Positions 25,060 to 34,033 of a stretch of 64,000 bases of DNA are shown here, piece after piece. Under the pieces are notes generated by a model. It ran no database searches. It was not told where the DNA came from and worked only from the letters and a program-made list of their open reading frames with translations. A program made the position numbers and the translations under genes. How positions within the stretch are numbered: position 1 is the stretch's first letter; every line of letters starts with the position of its first letter. The stretch is from positions 246,214 to 310,213 of the forward strand of contig NZ_JAMBNP010000007.1 of assembly GCF_023715145.1 (NCBI RefSeq), read 5' to 3'. The stretch is from Paenibacillus glycanilyticus (lineage in GTDB: Bacteria > Bacillota > Bacilli > Paenibacillales > Paenibacillaceae).

Positions 25060-26418
25060 TTAATTAGAGGCTTTAAACCCGGAAAGCGCATTGGCGTACA
25101 GCAATGGCTTAGCCACTTGCTTAAGGTATAGGTCCCTTTGCTTGGCATACAACGCCAGATGATGATCGGGTAAAATGTTCACTTCCAACACGTAAATATG
25201 ACCGTTCTTATCCACCATCACATCGACGCCAATATCGGCATAATTCCCGCCTTTGGCATCAAATACTTTGCAGGCCTTGGTGCAGATCCCGATCATCCGT
25301 TGCTGCGTCTGCAGCGCCTGACTTCGGCTATAGCCGTAAGTGCCTTGCAGCGCATTCAGACCTTTGGAGGCAAAGCCGGCCGAGGTAAAGTTGGTAACAA
25401 TGCCGTTTTTCTTGCCGAACCTTGCAATGACCCCCGTACAGGACCACTGAAGCTGTTCGTTCTTTTGCATAATGACCCTAAAGTCGATGCCCCTGCTGTC
25501 TTTTCGTTTCATTTCGATGCCTTGCTGCACGATATACTGTTGTTCTCGCAGGAGATTCGCCAGAAAACCGGCTACCTCCTTAGTTCCGACCGATACCATT
25601 CGATAAGCGCTAGCCTTTTTATTATTTTCAGGGTAAATGAACTGGTAGCCATCCCCCGAACGAACCGCTTTTATGATCCCCCTCGCCATGGATTCCATCG
25701 TAGGCTTCAGATAGACGGCGTTATATCTGGATAACATGTCATCCAGCTCTTTGCGGCTCTGCAGCTTTCTCGTATGGGGCAGATGCTTGCGGATCGCCGG
25801 ATTTGGGGAAAGCCATTTCCATAATTTCCACTTGTTAAAATGGTCGCCCAGGAAATAACCATTAAACAGACGCTTGCCAAGCACACGCTTGAGAGCTTTG
25901 TAAGTAGGCGGATTCAGCGCTGCTCTTCTGTATAACGCGGATGGATACGGGAAAGTACCATGAACCCAATTCGATTTTGTGCCATTGGGAGAATAGTAAT
26001 ACCCTCGAATCCTCCTCGCTTGCAAGGAAATATCGTCCGCCCCGCAAACATAGATTAATCCCTGAATAGAAGAATAGGAACGCAAATAATCATTGTAATT
26101 TTTGACCTTCTCTATGGTAATATCCGCCCCTGGCTTGAATGCGACGATGGCCAGCACGGGACCGATGTGGACGTTTTTCCCCTTGACCAACACTTTATAT
26201 TGCAAAGGCGGAAGGCTGTACCCTTCCAGCGACGGCGATGAAATGCCGATTGTATGGCTTGGCAGGCTTTGAGATACTCTCAGCTTAAGCTGCCGGCTCC
26301 AGCCTCCGAAATGCACCTGAACGGTTGATGGCCTGCCTGCAAACTTCCGCAAAAAAGCTTGGTTTACATGTAAGCTGTCTTTCTCTGCATGATTCAGCCT
26401 TTTCACATACATAGCCAT
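25060..26418 (-). CDS. YheC/YheD-family ATP-grasp protein (spore coat associated)
   Basis: A 452-residue protein. The N-terminal region (1-100) is a beta-rich domain typical of YheC/YheD. Residues 195-440 form an ATP-grasp fold: Y-L-K-P-T-M-E-S-M-A-R-G-I near 245, I-D-F-R-V-I-M-Q-K near 325, and the metal-binding V-L-E-V-N-I-L-P-D near 425. The family is known as endospore coat-associated; its ligase substrate is undefined. The ATG at 26418 begins 2 nt after the stop of the upstream paralogue, with AAAGGAAGG placed for it. It forms an operon with that paralogue, so they may act together. Confidence 0.87.
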   Translation of the reverse strand: MAMYVKRLNHAEKDSLHVNQAFLRKFAGRPSTVQVHFGGWSRQLKLRVSQSLPSHTIGISSPSLEGYSLPPLQYKVLVKGKNVHIGPVLAIVAFKPGADITIEKVKNYNDYLRSYSSIQGLIYVCGADDISLQARRIRGYYYSPNGTKSNWVHGTFPYPSALYRRAALNPPTYKALKRVLGKRLFNGYFLGDHFNKWKLWKWLSPNPAIRKHLPHTRKLQSRKELDDMLSRYNAVYLKPTMESMARGIIKAVRSGDGYQFIYPENNKKASAYRMVSVGTKEVAGFLANLLREQQYIVQQGIEMKRKDSRGIDFRVIMQKNEQLQWSCTGVIARFGKKNGIVTNFTSAGFASKGLNALQGTYGYSRSQALQTQQRMIGICTKACKVFDAKGGNYADIGVDVMVDKNGHIYVLEVNILPDHHLALYAKQRDLYLKQVAKPLLYANALSGFKASN

Positions 26419-26420
26419 AA

Positions 26421-27758
26421 TCACGGCCTTCCTTTCGATGGATGGCTTGTGCCGAAGCCGGCTAGTTTTTTGGCGTACAGCATATTTGCCTTAATCGTTT
26501 GGTGGAACATTTGCTTCTCCCCTGCGTCGAGTGCGATGGTAGGATTGGGATCATTATGATTAACCTCGATAATCCATAATTTGTTCTGTGTATCCAGAGC
26601 AAAGTCAAAGCCCAAATTAGCCGCATGATAGCCCGATGAAGCTAGCTGCTTGGCAATCGTTCGAGCAAGCTTTTCCATTCTGCGGCAGATGGCATTAGCT
26701 TCAGCTTCTCCCTTATGAAGGATTCTTCGAAGCGTTCGTTTGCCTTCCATTGCCGTTCCGCCTGCGGATATGTTGCTTACAATCGATCTCCGTGGTCCAA
26801 GCTTCGAGATAATCCCCATCCGCTTCCATTTCCCGTGCCCGTCTTTCACCAGGATTAACCGGAAATCGATTAGACGCTCCTTGGAGGAAACCAGCTTTAT
26901 TCTTTCTTGTATCAAATAGCCGGATTGATGCGTTTGTCTCTGAAGAAAATAGCCCAGCTCCTGCACATGGCGAAACTGCTTCTTAAGCGAGCCTTTATGC
27001 GTAACCGTTATTTTATGGTTTTGTTTGGAGAGCTTGAGAATATGACTCCCAAACGAGCCTTGGACAGGTTTCATATATAGCTCTTTACTGTGCTCAAGCA
27101 TTCGGGAAATATCCTGCGGCCTCTGATACAGAATGGTTCTGGGCAGATGGGTTCTGACGCCCGTGTTCCGGGAGAGAAGCTTGTGCATGCTCCATTTATC
27201 CAGCCGAAAGTCATTAAATATGGTTTTGCCAAGGCTGTACCGTAAATGGGTTATTAATGGCGTACTGGTTAACGATTTATTGAATACGGACGAAGGATAT
27301 CGGTATTGACCGGGTATCCATGTCTTCTTTGCGGACGAATACATCAACCCTCGAATCGTCTTCGTCCGGAGATTAACATCCTCAGGGGAAAAAGCCAGCA
27401 GCGCTCCGTTTATGTGACGGTACATCTTCGTGTAGTGGATCAAATTCCGAAAGGGCAGCTTGCCTTTTATCTTATCTACAAGAATGCCGATATAAGGACC
27501 TACGATCAGCTTATTTCCATCCTTGCGGACTTGAAAGGGTCCTTCTGCCGGTATCTTTAATTGGTTCATGCACGCGTCAGAGACGAGCATTTGGTCTTGC
27601 GGCGCCTTCTCTGAGGTCGTCAATTGGATTGGAAAGGTCGTAATGCCGAATTGGAGAAGGAGAATTTGATTCCGCGAGAAATTATGTTTCACCAGAAATG
27701 AAGGGGCGACCAGGACCGTATCGGACGGCAGAGAGGAACGACTGCGAATCTTGATCAT
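26421..27758 (-). CDS. YheC/YheD-family ATP-grasp protein (spore coat associated)
   Basis: A 445-residue paralogue of the downstream gene with the same order: N-terminal beta domain, linker with R-T-K-T-I-R-G-L-M-Y, then ATP-grasp with Y-M-K-P-V-Q-G-S-F-G (about 228), I-D-F-R-L-I-L-V-K (about 300) and I-I-E-V-N-H-N-D-P-N (about 415). All nucleotide and metal motifs look intact. The ATG is preceded by GGAAGGAAAGG at 9 nt. It is divergent from a third, shorter family member, so the three probably arose by local duplication. Confidence 0.87.
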   Translation of the reverse strand: MIKIRSRSSLPSDTVLVAPSFLVKHNFSRNQILLLQFGITTFPIQLTTSEKAPQDQMLVSDACMNQLKIPAEGPFQVRKDGNKLIVGPYIGILVDKIKGKLPFRNLIHYTKMYRHINGALLAFSPEDVNLRTKTIRGLMYSSAKKTWIPGQYRYPSSVFNKSLTSTPLITHLRYSLGKTIFNDFRLDKWSMHKLLSRNTGVRTHLPRTILYQRPQDISRMLEHSKELYMKPVQGSFGSHILKLSKQNHKITVTHKGSLKKQFRHVQELGYFLQRQTHQSGYLIQERIKLVSSKERLIDFRLILVKDGHGKWKRMGIISKLGPRRSIVSNISAGGTAMEGKRTLRRILHKGEAEANAICRRMEKLARTIAKQLASSGYHAANLGFDFALDTQNKLWIIEVNHNDPNPTIALDAGEKQMFHQTIKANMLYAKKLAGFGTSHPSKGRP

Positions 27759-27911
27759 GGTTAGGAACCTTTCCTTCCATCAAAAATCAGCTATGCATTA
27801 GTCTATTATTCGTGTTCTGCAGTGTTACTTGGTTGATCATAAATGGGCTTTGTGTCCTTTTGCTCATACGTTCATACACTGAAAATAAATCAAAGAGGGG
27901 AGGCTTTATTT

Positions 27912-28976
27912 GTGGCAACTCTCGGAATCATGTGGGACCGGATGAATACGGGCGTCTTCAAATGGCAGGCCAAGGCCATTCGGGCAGCCGGATTTGACAA
28001 GTTATTATTGTTTAAGCCCGACCATGTCAATCCACGCTATCGAACCATTGCCGGATGGGTATATGAGAACAATCGTTGGCGCTATGAGCCCAATTCCCCG
28101 TATCCCGCTATCATCTATGATCGCGGCATCTATAGCGGACGAATGCTTCGGGAAGCCAGACAAGTGAAAGAATACGCAGGCATTCCTTTTGTCGGGGATT
28201 GGCTGGAGAGCGATAAATGGAACATTCATAAGAAGCTGGCGGTAAATAGCAGACTCCGTCCCTATCTCATCCCTACTCTGCTGTTAAGCCATAATCAGGC
28301 CGTGCATACGATGCTGCAAAAGTATAACAAAGTCATTATTAAACCCCTGGGCACCCATAAAGGAAAAGGCATATTGAAGCTGTCCTATATGAAAGGGAAA
28401 TATGTGATAGAGGAAAATAAGAGGAAGCGAATCCCCTTATCCAAAGAGGGATTGAATGGAAAGCTTGCTCAGCTGCGCAGCAAAAGGAATTATCTCGTTC
28501 AACAATGGGTCGACATAACCGATACCGCAAACCGAGTCTACGATATTCGCGTGCTCATTCAGAAAAATGCCCTTGGACAATGGCATCTGACCGGGATGGG
28601 CGTACGTCTAGGGAAAGCGGGTAACATTACTTCAAATCTAGCCACGGAAGGCAGCGCGAAGGAAATCATCTCTTTCCTATCCGGACAATTCGGTCATACG
28701 CGGGCATTAAGGCTGGAGCAGAAGCTTCGGGAGCTTGCCTTCGAAATTGCTACACAGCTAGAGCGGTCCTATCAGAAACGGCTGGTCGAGCTTGGACTGG
28801 ATTTCGGCATTGATCGCCAGTCCCATATCTGGATCATCGAGGCCAACGCCATACCTGGCAAAGAGGTATTTAAGAAGGCCGCTTCTCCAAAAGTGTTCAA
28901 ACAAAGCCTACAGCTTCCGATTTATTATGCGGGTTTTCTGCATAATAGGCTGTCGGGGGGAAGGGTTCGGAGATAG
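27912..28976 (+). CDS. YheC/YheD-family ATP-grasp protein, short form
   Basis: A 354-residue protein that starts directly with the second part of the family (A-T-L-G-I-M-W-D-R-M) and lacks the N-terminal beta domain of its two neighbours. ATP-grasp motifs are I-I-K-P-L-G-T-H-K-G-K-G (about 140), Y-D-I-R-V-L-I-Q-K (about 212) and W-I-I-E-A-N-A-I-P-G (about 315); the usual E-V-N is E-A-N. The GTG at 27912 lies 8 nt after GGGGAGG. It is transcribed away from the two-gene operon, so all three may share sporulation control. Confidence 0.85.
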   Translation: MATLGIMWDRMNTGVFKWQAKAIRAAGFDKLLLFKPDHVNPRYRTIAGWVYENNRWRYEPNSPYPAIIYDRGIYSGRMLREARQVKEYAGIPFVGDWLESDKWNIHKKLAVNSRLRPYLIPTLLLSHNQAVHTMLQKYNKVIIKPLGTHKGKGILKLSYMKGKYVIEENKRKRIPLSKEGLNGKLAQLRSKRNYLVQQWVDITDTANRVYDIRVLIQKNALGQWHLTGMGVRLGKAGNITSNLATEGSAKEIISFLSGQFGHTRALRLEQKLRELAFEIATQLERSYQKRLVELGLDFGIDRQSHIWIIEANAIPGKEVFKKAASPKVFKQSLQLPIYYAGFLHNRLSGGRVRR

Positions 28977-29003
28977 GAATGAAGGGCATTGTCAAGATAA
29001 TAG

Positions 29004-29068
29004 GAAAGCACCTCCAAGTGAAAGTCTCCATCTCGTAAGATCCGGAGACAGCTTTGGAGGTGTTTTTT
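29004..29068 (+). terminator. large intrinsic terminator
   Basis: GCACCTCCAA pairs with TTGGAGGTG and an inner GTCTCC/GGAGAC stem, followed by TTTTTT. It follows the short YheC/D gene and lies between convergent genes. Confidence 0.8.
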
Positions 29069-29110
29069 CATTGGCGTTCTTCACGCCATGCTCTATATCC
29101 AACGGCAAAG

Positions 29111-29959
29111 TTATTTTTTCTTAACGGGTATCCAAATTTCTCCCGTAACATTTATAGCCATCCCATAATACATTTCAAAGCTTGGTCCTTCAACCTGTTC
29201 GTATTCGGAAGTCGGGAACCACTCGGAATAGATTCGTTCCCATAATCGTTGCAGATCGCATTGCGGTTCCGGGAAGATCGCCCACGTTAATGCCGGAACA
29301 GAAAGCTTTGTAAATCTCTCCGGAACCTCAAGTCCCTTCGGCAAGTTGTAGCACACCATGTATTTGAAATTTTCCCTCGTGTGATCAAATAAGGCCGCAT
29401 GCAACACGGTATCTCCAAATCGCCCCAATAATTCGTTCTTCAGATCAACGCTACCGTCTTCATCACAATGTTTTCGGAACATAGGGACTTCCGAGAATGC
29501 CGTTTTCTGGTCTGAGTTGATGAGACCGTAGACTCCAAACATCTCGAAAGGACCTCTTTGTTCAATGCGGTAATTCATTTCGACATCTCCTCTTATTGAA
29601 ATATGGAAGGACATGCGAGGATAGGCTTTTAGCGTAACGCCTTGGTCGCGTGCGGACATCGGGATAATTCCATGTAGATTCTTGAAAGCACGCGCAAACG
29701 CTTCCGGCGAATCATATCCATATTTCATGGCTACATCAATAACCTTCGCATCCGTGGTCTGAAGCTCGAACGCCGCCAACGTTAGACGCCGGCGCCGAAT
29801 ATACTCCGATAGCTGCACACCTGTTATAAAAGGAAACATTCTTTGAAAATGATACGTCGAGCAATAGGCTTTACGCGCAATTTCATCATAGGAGATAATG
29901 TCCGTTAAGTTTTCTTCGATGTAATCCATGGCGCTGTTCATTCTGTCCAGCCAATCCAT
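29111..29959 (-). CDS. AraC-family regulator with GyrI-like effector domain
   Basis: A 282-residue regulator. Residues 1-105 hold two AraC helix-turn-helix motifs (Y-H-F-Q-R-M-F; S-P-E-A-F-A-R-A-F). Residues 125-282 resemble the GyrI-like small-molecule binding domain and end W-I-P-V-K-K-K. The ATG at 29959 lies 6 nt after GGAGGG; longer reading-frame starts are not supported. It matches the truncated gene at 5287-5523 closely, so the two were paralogues. The target may be the ligase-SDR pair next to it, but nothing proves that. Confidence 0.88.
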   Translation of the reverse strand: MDWLDRMNSAMDYIEENLTDIISYDEIARKAYCSTYHFQRMFPFITGVQLSEYIRRRRLTLAAFELQTTDAKVIDVAMKYGYDSPEAFARAFKNLHGIIPMSARDQGVTLKAYPRMSFHISIRGDVEMNYRIEQRGPFEMFGVYGLINSDQKTAFSEVPMFRKHCDEDGSVDLKNELLGRFGDTVLHAALFDHTRENFKYMVCYNLPKGLEVPERFTKLSVPALTWAIFPEPQCDLQRLWERIYSEWFPTSEYEQVEGPSFEMYYGMAINVTGEIWIPVKKK

Positions 29960-30050
29960 CGCGTTCCCTCCTTTCGATTTCAATCTTATAAGAGATACAT
30001 ATCGAATGCCGTGCATCTGCTGCACGAAAAAGTCAGTATGCCATAGCTCT

Positions 30051-31574
30051 TCATGTAAGCAGCTTTCTGTCCAACTTGCCCAGGTGGGTATAAGGCAAAT
30101 GATTGACGAAAACAATCTCTTTCGGCATCTGAAACCGTGCGAGTCTAGCTTGCAGCCACTGCTGCAGCTCCTCTTTTGACATTTCCGTTTGCGGGACCAA
30201 TACAACAATGGCTTTTAGGCGCTGCCCGAAATACTCGTCCTTTATTACTATCACCGCCGCATCCTCTACTTGAGGGTGGCTGAGCAGAGCTTGCTCCACT
30301 TCGTAAGGATAGACATTCTCGCCCCCCGAGACAATCATGCTGTCCGTTCTTCCGCTTAGAAAATAATAGCCCTGCTCATTGCGATAGCCCAGATCGCCGG
30401 TCTCCATCCATGCTTCAGCACGGTTTCTCATCGACCATCTGTTTTTGACGCACAACTGGCCTACGCTGCCGATTGCGACTTCCCTCTTCTGATCATCCAT
30501 GATTTTAATGCGGCCGCCATTTATGTTTTTGCCAATCGTATTGGGGAACAGCGTTAAATCCCGTGCCGTGGCAATCATATTTAATCCCGTTTCCGAGGTG
30601 CCGTACAAATTGTAGAGTACCTCGCCCAATTTCTCTAAAGACTCTTTTGCCAGTTTGGGACTAAGCTCCGCACCGCCTGAAGCAATACAAGACAAGGACT
30701 TCAAATCTTCCGCATTGGCTTTGAGCATTTTATGCAGCATTAAAGGGACAACCGTTACCACTTCCACCTGATGCTCGCGAATGATTTGGCAGGCTTTCTC
30801 CGGATCGAATCCCCGGTGCAGGATTACTTTCTTGCCTAAAGCGCAGAACAAGAGCAGAACCGCGATTCCGTAACCGTGATAGATCGGAGTAGCAATATAC
30901 GCATTGCGATAGTTTAGAATTTGCAATCGAGTAAGAAAGGCGAAGAAAGGATCCAAATAGTTAAATAAGGACGGCTTGTGAGAAGCCTTTTTGGCTTTTC
31001 CGGTCGTTCCGCCGGTTAGAAGCACCAGTCTCCCCGAGGAAGACCGGTGTCTTTTTGGCTTTGTATGCTGCTCGTTTCTGATTATCGACAACGCTTCTCT
31101 ATCGCTCAGCATTTTCGTTTTGGGATAGATGAACGGCTCTAGCAAATCGCTTCGTTCCTCATCATAGATCAGAAGGTCAAAATCATTCTGTTCCAGGATG
31201 TTTTTCAACTGTTCCCCGCTCATTTCCGCATTCAACAGGTACAGGTCCGCACCCGCCCCAGAAATCGCAAAAATCGCTTTCACCAACGAAACGTGGTTTT
31301 TGCACCATACCCCTGCCTTTGTGCCACTCGCAAGCCGGTACTTGTCCCTCAAAACAGCCGATAACGCTTCGGATTGTACAAGCAGCTCTTGATAGGTTAA
31401 AGTTTCCCGTTCATCCACTATCGCTGTTCTTCCTCCGTGCATTCTAGCAGAAAAACGGAGCAGCGCCATCAGATTAATTCCATATTGGTAGATAGCAGCG
31501 CTTAACCGAAACAAAACGACAGGAGACAGCAGCCGAATTTTATACAACACGTAGATCAATTTCAGAAGCTTCAT
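30051..31574 (-). CDS. AMP-forming acyl-CoA synthetase-like ligase
   Basis: A 507-residue adenylate-forming enzyme of the ANL superfamily. The phosphate loop L-L-T-G-G-T-T-G-K-A-K-K lies near residue 185, Y-G-T-S-E-T-G near 325, the G-D-L-G-Y motif near 400, and the hinge and catalytic Lys in the tail L-G-K-L-D-R-K near 500. The N-terminus has a hydrophobic membrane-facing stretch. It should activate a carboxylic acid, probably a fatty or isoprenoid acid, as AMP then CoA ester. The start ATG overlaps the stop of the SDR gene (ATGA), so the two are translationally coupled and probably act on one lipid substrate. Confidence 0.88.
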   Translation of the reverse strand: MKLLKLIYVLYKIRLLSPVVLFRLSAAIYQYGINLMALLRFSARMHGGRTAIVDERETLTYQELLVQSEALSAVLRDKYRLASGTKAGVWCKNHVSLVKAIFAISGAGADLYLLNAEMSGEQLKNILEQNDFDLLIYDEERSDLLEPFIYPKTKMLSDREALSIIRNEQHTKPKRHRSSSGRLVLLTGGTTGKAKKASHKPSLFNYLDPFFAFLTRLQILNYRNAYIATPIYHGYGIAVLLLFCALGKKVILHRGFDPEKACQIIREHQVEVVTVVPLMLHKMLKANAEDLKSLSCIASGGAELSPKLAKESLEKLGEVLYNLYGTSETGLNMIATARDLTLFPNTIGKNINGGRIKIMDDQKREVAIGSVGQLCVKNRWSMRNRAEAWMETGDLGYRNEQGYYFLSGRTDSMIVSGGENVYPYEVEQALLSHPQVEDAAVIVIKDEYFGQRLKAIVVLVPQTEMSKEELQQWLQARLARFQMPKEIVFVNHLPYTHLGKLDRKLLT

Positions 31575-32422
31575 GGGCGCCTCCCCTTTTGCCGCAACTT
31601 TCTCGCGGTAGAATGCTCCCAATACCTTCTGAATAGGATGGAAGCCAACTGCCCGAAAATCAGCCACCAGGGTTTGTATATTTTCATTTTGCTATACATG
31701 GAATGGCCAATGATCCTCGCAACATGCTGCGGCGACATTGCCGGCATTTTGCGATAAGCGGTAGTCGGCTCAATCATGGGCGTTCGAACTAGCGGAAGAT
31801 AAATCGATGTCGTGAAGACCCCCTTCGCATTCAACTCGGGAGCGGCGGACCGGAACCAGAAGTCGAAGGCAGCCTTGGATGCCTGGTAAGCGGACCAATT
31901 AGGAGTCGGAAGCAACAAAACGTTGACCGTCGAGATGTTGATAATATGACCTTGTTTCTGGGTCAGCAAAGGAATGGCAGACAAGAGCAGTTGAACAGGT
32001 GCCATATAATTGATTGCCATCGTACGAGTAAAATCATGATAGCGGTCCAAAGACTGCATAATCGATCGCTTAATGGAATGCCCAGCATTGCTCACGACAA
32101 CATCCAGCCCATCCGGAAGCTGCTGGAGAAAGGCGAGTAGCTCGATCATTTCCTTCTCAATTCGAAGATCGGCCGGGAACACGCTGACTTGGGCGGCTTT
32201 CAATTCGATTAGCGTTTTCATCGCTGCAAGCTTGTCCGCTCGTCTAGCCACTAGTATCAAGTGAACCTCAATATCGGCCAGCAGATAGGCAAGCTCCTCT
32301 CCAATTCCAGAGCTTGCGCCCGTAATCAGAACGGTCTTGCCCTTAAGTTCACGTCCCAGCCTCCGTTTATTTAAATGCGTTTGCGGGAATATAAGGCGTT
32401 CGAAAAGGCTGTAGGTATGCAT
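31571..32422 (-). CDS. short-chain dehydrogenase/reductase
   Basis: A 283-residue NAD(P)-dependent oxidoreductase. The Rossmann motif T-G-A-S-S-G-I-G is at residues 34-41, N-A-G at 112-114, catalytic Ser164, and Y-x-x-x-K at Tyr179/Lys183. About 30 extra N-terminal residues and a basic, aromatic C-terminus suggest membrane contact, as in lipid-acting SDRs. It is the first gene of a coupled pair with the AMP-forming ligase; together they could activate and reduce or oxidise a fatty acid-like substrate. Confidence 0.9.
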   Translation of the reverse strand: MHTYSLFERLIFPQTHLNKRRLGRELKGKTVLITGASSGIGEELAYLLADIEVHLILVARRADKLAAMKTLIELKAAQVSVFPADLRIEKEMIELLAFLQQLPDGLDVVVSNAGHSIKRSIMQSLDRYHDFTRTMAINYMAPVQLLLSAIPLLTQKQGHIINISTVNVLLLPTPNWSAYQASKAAFDFWFRSAAPELNAKGVFTTSIYLPLVRTPMIEPTTAYRKMPAMSPQHVARIIGHSMYSKMKIYKPWWLIFGQLASILFRRYWEHSTARKLRQKGRRP

Positions 32423-32546
32423 AAGAGCTCCTCTCTTCCCTGTTGGACGGTGGTGAAAAACCTGTTTTCAAGTTCTTCGCGAGTTGAAGAGGGAATTCCT
32501 TTTGAGCGTTCAAATCTGGTTGCTGAGTATTTGACTCACGCGATTT

Positions 32547-32591
32547 ATTGCCTTCGCGGATTTTGCCTGCCCAGGCTGAATCAACCAGCTT
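32547..32591 (-). pseudogene. scrap of an old yellow enzyme gene
   Basis: 38 of 45 bases match the OYE gene near its 3' end, in the segment coding K-L-V-D-S-A-W-A-G-K-I-R-E-G, against L-L-V-D-P-A-W-A-G-K-I-R-E-G in the intact gene. Flanks do not match, so only this piece survives. Confidence 0.65.
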
Positions 32592-32631
32592 CTGCATTCA
32601 ATTGATGAATTCCACGTTGATTTCAAGTACA

Positions 32632-32678
32632 TAAAAAAATACAGAGCAACGGCATCCCTCACACCGTGCTCTGTATTC
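32632..32678 (-). terminator. terminator retained from the lost sulfurtransferase gene
   Basis: On the minus strand AATACAGAGCA pairs with TGCTCTGTATT and seven T residues follow. It sits 3' of the sulfurtransferase remnant, as a similar terminator does for the intact gene. Confidence 0.7.
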
Positions 32679-32709
32679 ATCCTCACATACTAATATTCAT
32701 TTCTTCGCC

Positions 32710-32772
32710 TTACTCTTCCCCAACCGTAATCAGGTTCTCCTTATAGGAGATCCAATCGCTCCAACTGTAGAA
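32710..32772 (-). pseudogene. C-terminal remnant of a second sulfurtransferase gene
   Basis: The minus strand encodes S-W-S-D-W-I-S-Y-K-E-N-L-I-T-V-G-E-E then a stop. The intact gene at 34034-34870 ends S-W-S-D-W-I-S-Y-E-G-N-P-I-A-V-G-E-E. About 49 of 57 bases match. Upstream of this the similarity is lost and stops appear in frame, so the rest was deleted. Confidence 0.7.
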
Positions 32773-32836
32773 TAACTTATGGCACGGTCTTCACGCTGTC
32801 TTTAACGGCATGTTGAAAAAGACGCATAAATTGTAC

Positions 32837-33721
32837 CTATTCCCTTAGAAATGTATGGAGAGGCATATTATAATAATTAAATTCAGCGGACACCTCAAAG
32901 CCTATCGATTGATAGAGGTTTAACGCACGTCTGTTTTGAGTGACCACTCCAAGGCGAACCTGCGAACACTTCTGATCTAAAATAAATCTTACTGTCCCCG
33001 AAAGAATTTCACGGCCGTATCCTCTGCCTTGACATGATGGAAGCACACAAAAGTCATGAATAAAAGCAGTCTCTGCGCTAACATAATTGACTCTGATCAT
33101 CCCAACCTTGGTCATACCGTCCAAAGCTACGTAAGTAACCCGTTCGGGCCCTTGTGTACGAATCAAATAATTTCCGGACCAAGACTCCGAATTACCAAAG
33201 GTCTGCGAGAAACATGTTACCATAAACTCAAAGTCCTGATCATCTCCTACTCGCAACACTAAGTCAGGGTGAGATGACGAACCAGTAGTTTGCAACTGAT
33301 TCAGAAGCATAGAAAACTGCGACAAAGTTAAGCTAGCCCCTAAATGCCGAATACAGTCGCTCCCTTGTTCAGAATCCGATGGTATTCTAAAGCAGCAGGT
33401 TTGAATGCCATATGTTTGTATGTCCGATGCTGCTCGTTTCAGTAAGCCATGAAATATGCCTTGTCGACGAAAGTCCGGGTGAACCATACCGTTAATATTA
33501 GCTTCAATACCATCCGAGGTATGCCAACTGAGAAAACCAATTAACTGATTATCATCATTGTTGCACAGGTATGCCTCATCTCCATCGATCTCCTTAAGGC
33601 ATTCTATGCCTACCCTCAAACTGGACCTGTCGAATGTCTTGCACAGCTGTTCTAAATTTCGGATTTGATCAATCTGATGATTTGAAAAATCTTTCATTTT
33701 AATAAATTGATAATCTTGCAT
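32837..33721 (-). CDS. GNAT acetyltransferase with two tandem GNAT domains
   Basis: A 294-residue cytosolic protein. The first GNAT domain (about 1-140) has the acetyl-CoA loop V-H-P-D-F-R-R-Q-G-I-F near residue 82. The second (about 150-294) has V-L-P-S-C-Q-G-R-G-Y-G near 225 and N-R-R-A-L-N-L-Y-Q-S-I-G-F near 270. Both pyrophosphate loops look intact. The substrate is unknown; duplicated GNATs often acetylate small amines or antibiotics. The ATG has GAGGG 7 nt upstream. Codon use is more AT-rich than in the neighbours. Confidence 0.87.
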   Translation of the reverse strand: MQDYQFIKMKDFSNHQIDQIRNLEQLCKTFDRSSLRVGIECLKEIDGDEAYLCNNDDNQLIGFLSWHTSDGIEANINGMVHPDFRRQGIFHGLLKRAASDIQTYGIQTCCFRIPSDSEQGSDCIRHLGASLTLSQFSMLLNQLQTTGSSSHPDLVLRVGDDQDFEFMVTCFSQTFGNSESWSGNYLIRTQGPERVTYVALDGMTKVGMIRVNYVSAETAFIHDFCVLPSCQGRGYGREILSGTVRFILDQKCSQVRLGVVTQNRRALNLYQSIGFEVSAEFNYYNMPLHTFLRE

Positions 33722-34033
33722 CTTGTGCCCTCATTGAGTAGGAAACACGCAGTTTATGGACGAGTAGGCGCTATCCTTCTAATATCTGTCCTCATATTCA
33801 TGGTTACCAATGATACCGCCCCCTTAATCGTTAATCAAAACTATAGTCCAGATAACAGAACTTAGCAATCCAAGCAATGTTATAAACCAAAAAATATGAG
33901 GATATATTTTGTACGTTTATGAAGTAAAATTTTCCTAAAGCCAATTATTTGCTTCGTGTTAGTTTCGAGGCATAAAAAACATCGCCTGGGCCTATAAGCC
34001 ACTTGGCGATGTTTTCTGCATACTGCTATGCTC
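33722..34033. other. intergenic spacer with terminator and a possible membrane-peptide scrap
   Basis: AT-rich. On the minus strand a startless frame of about 30 codons reads I-Y-P-H-I-F-W-F-I-T-L-L-G-L-L and ends V-L-I-N-D-stop, like the tail of a small membrane protein. The right end holds the sulfurtransferase terminator (33973-34016). Confidence 0.35.
33973..34016 (-). terminator. intrinsic terminator of the sulfurtransferase gene
   Basis: On the minus strand AACATCGCC pairs with GGCGATGTT and a run of T residues follows, about 18 bp after the stop. Confidence 0.8.

Larger units (their letters stand above)
32423..32836. other. gene graveyard between SDR and GNAT genes
   Basis: No intact gene is present. 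The spacer holds a 45-bp OYE-like scrap (32547-32591) and the last 20 codons of a second sulfurtransferase gene (32710-32772) with its terminator (32632-32678). Between them the sequence matches nothing else in the window. Confidence 0.6.

Noticed and set aside
29960..30208. longer N-terminus for the AraC/GyrI regulator
   Set aside because: The extra 83 codons show no family match, and the strong GGAGGG site lies at the shorter start.
33838..33960. small membrane-protein gene
   Set aside because: The frame ending V-L-I-N-D has no start codon in frame and a stop just upstream.
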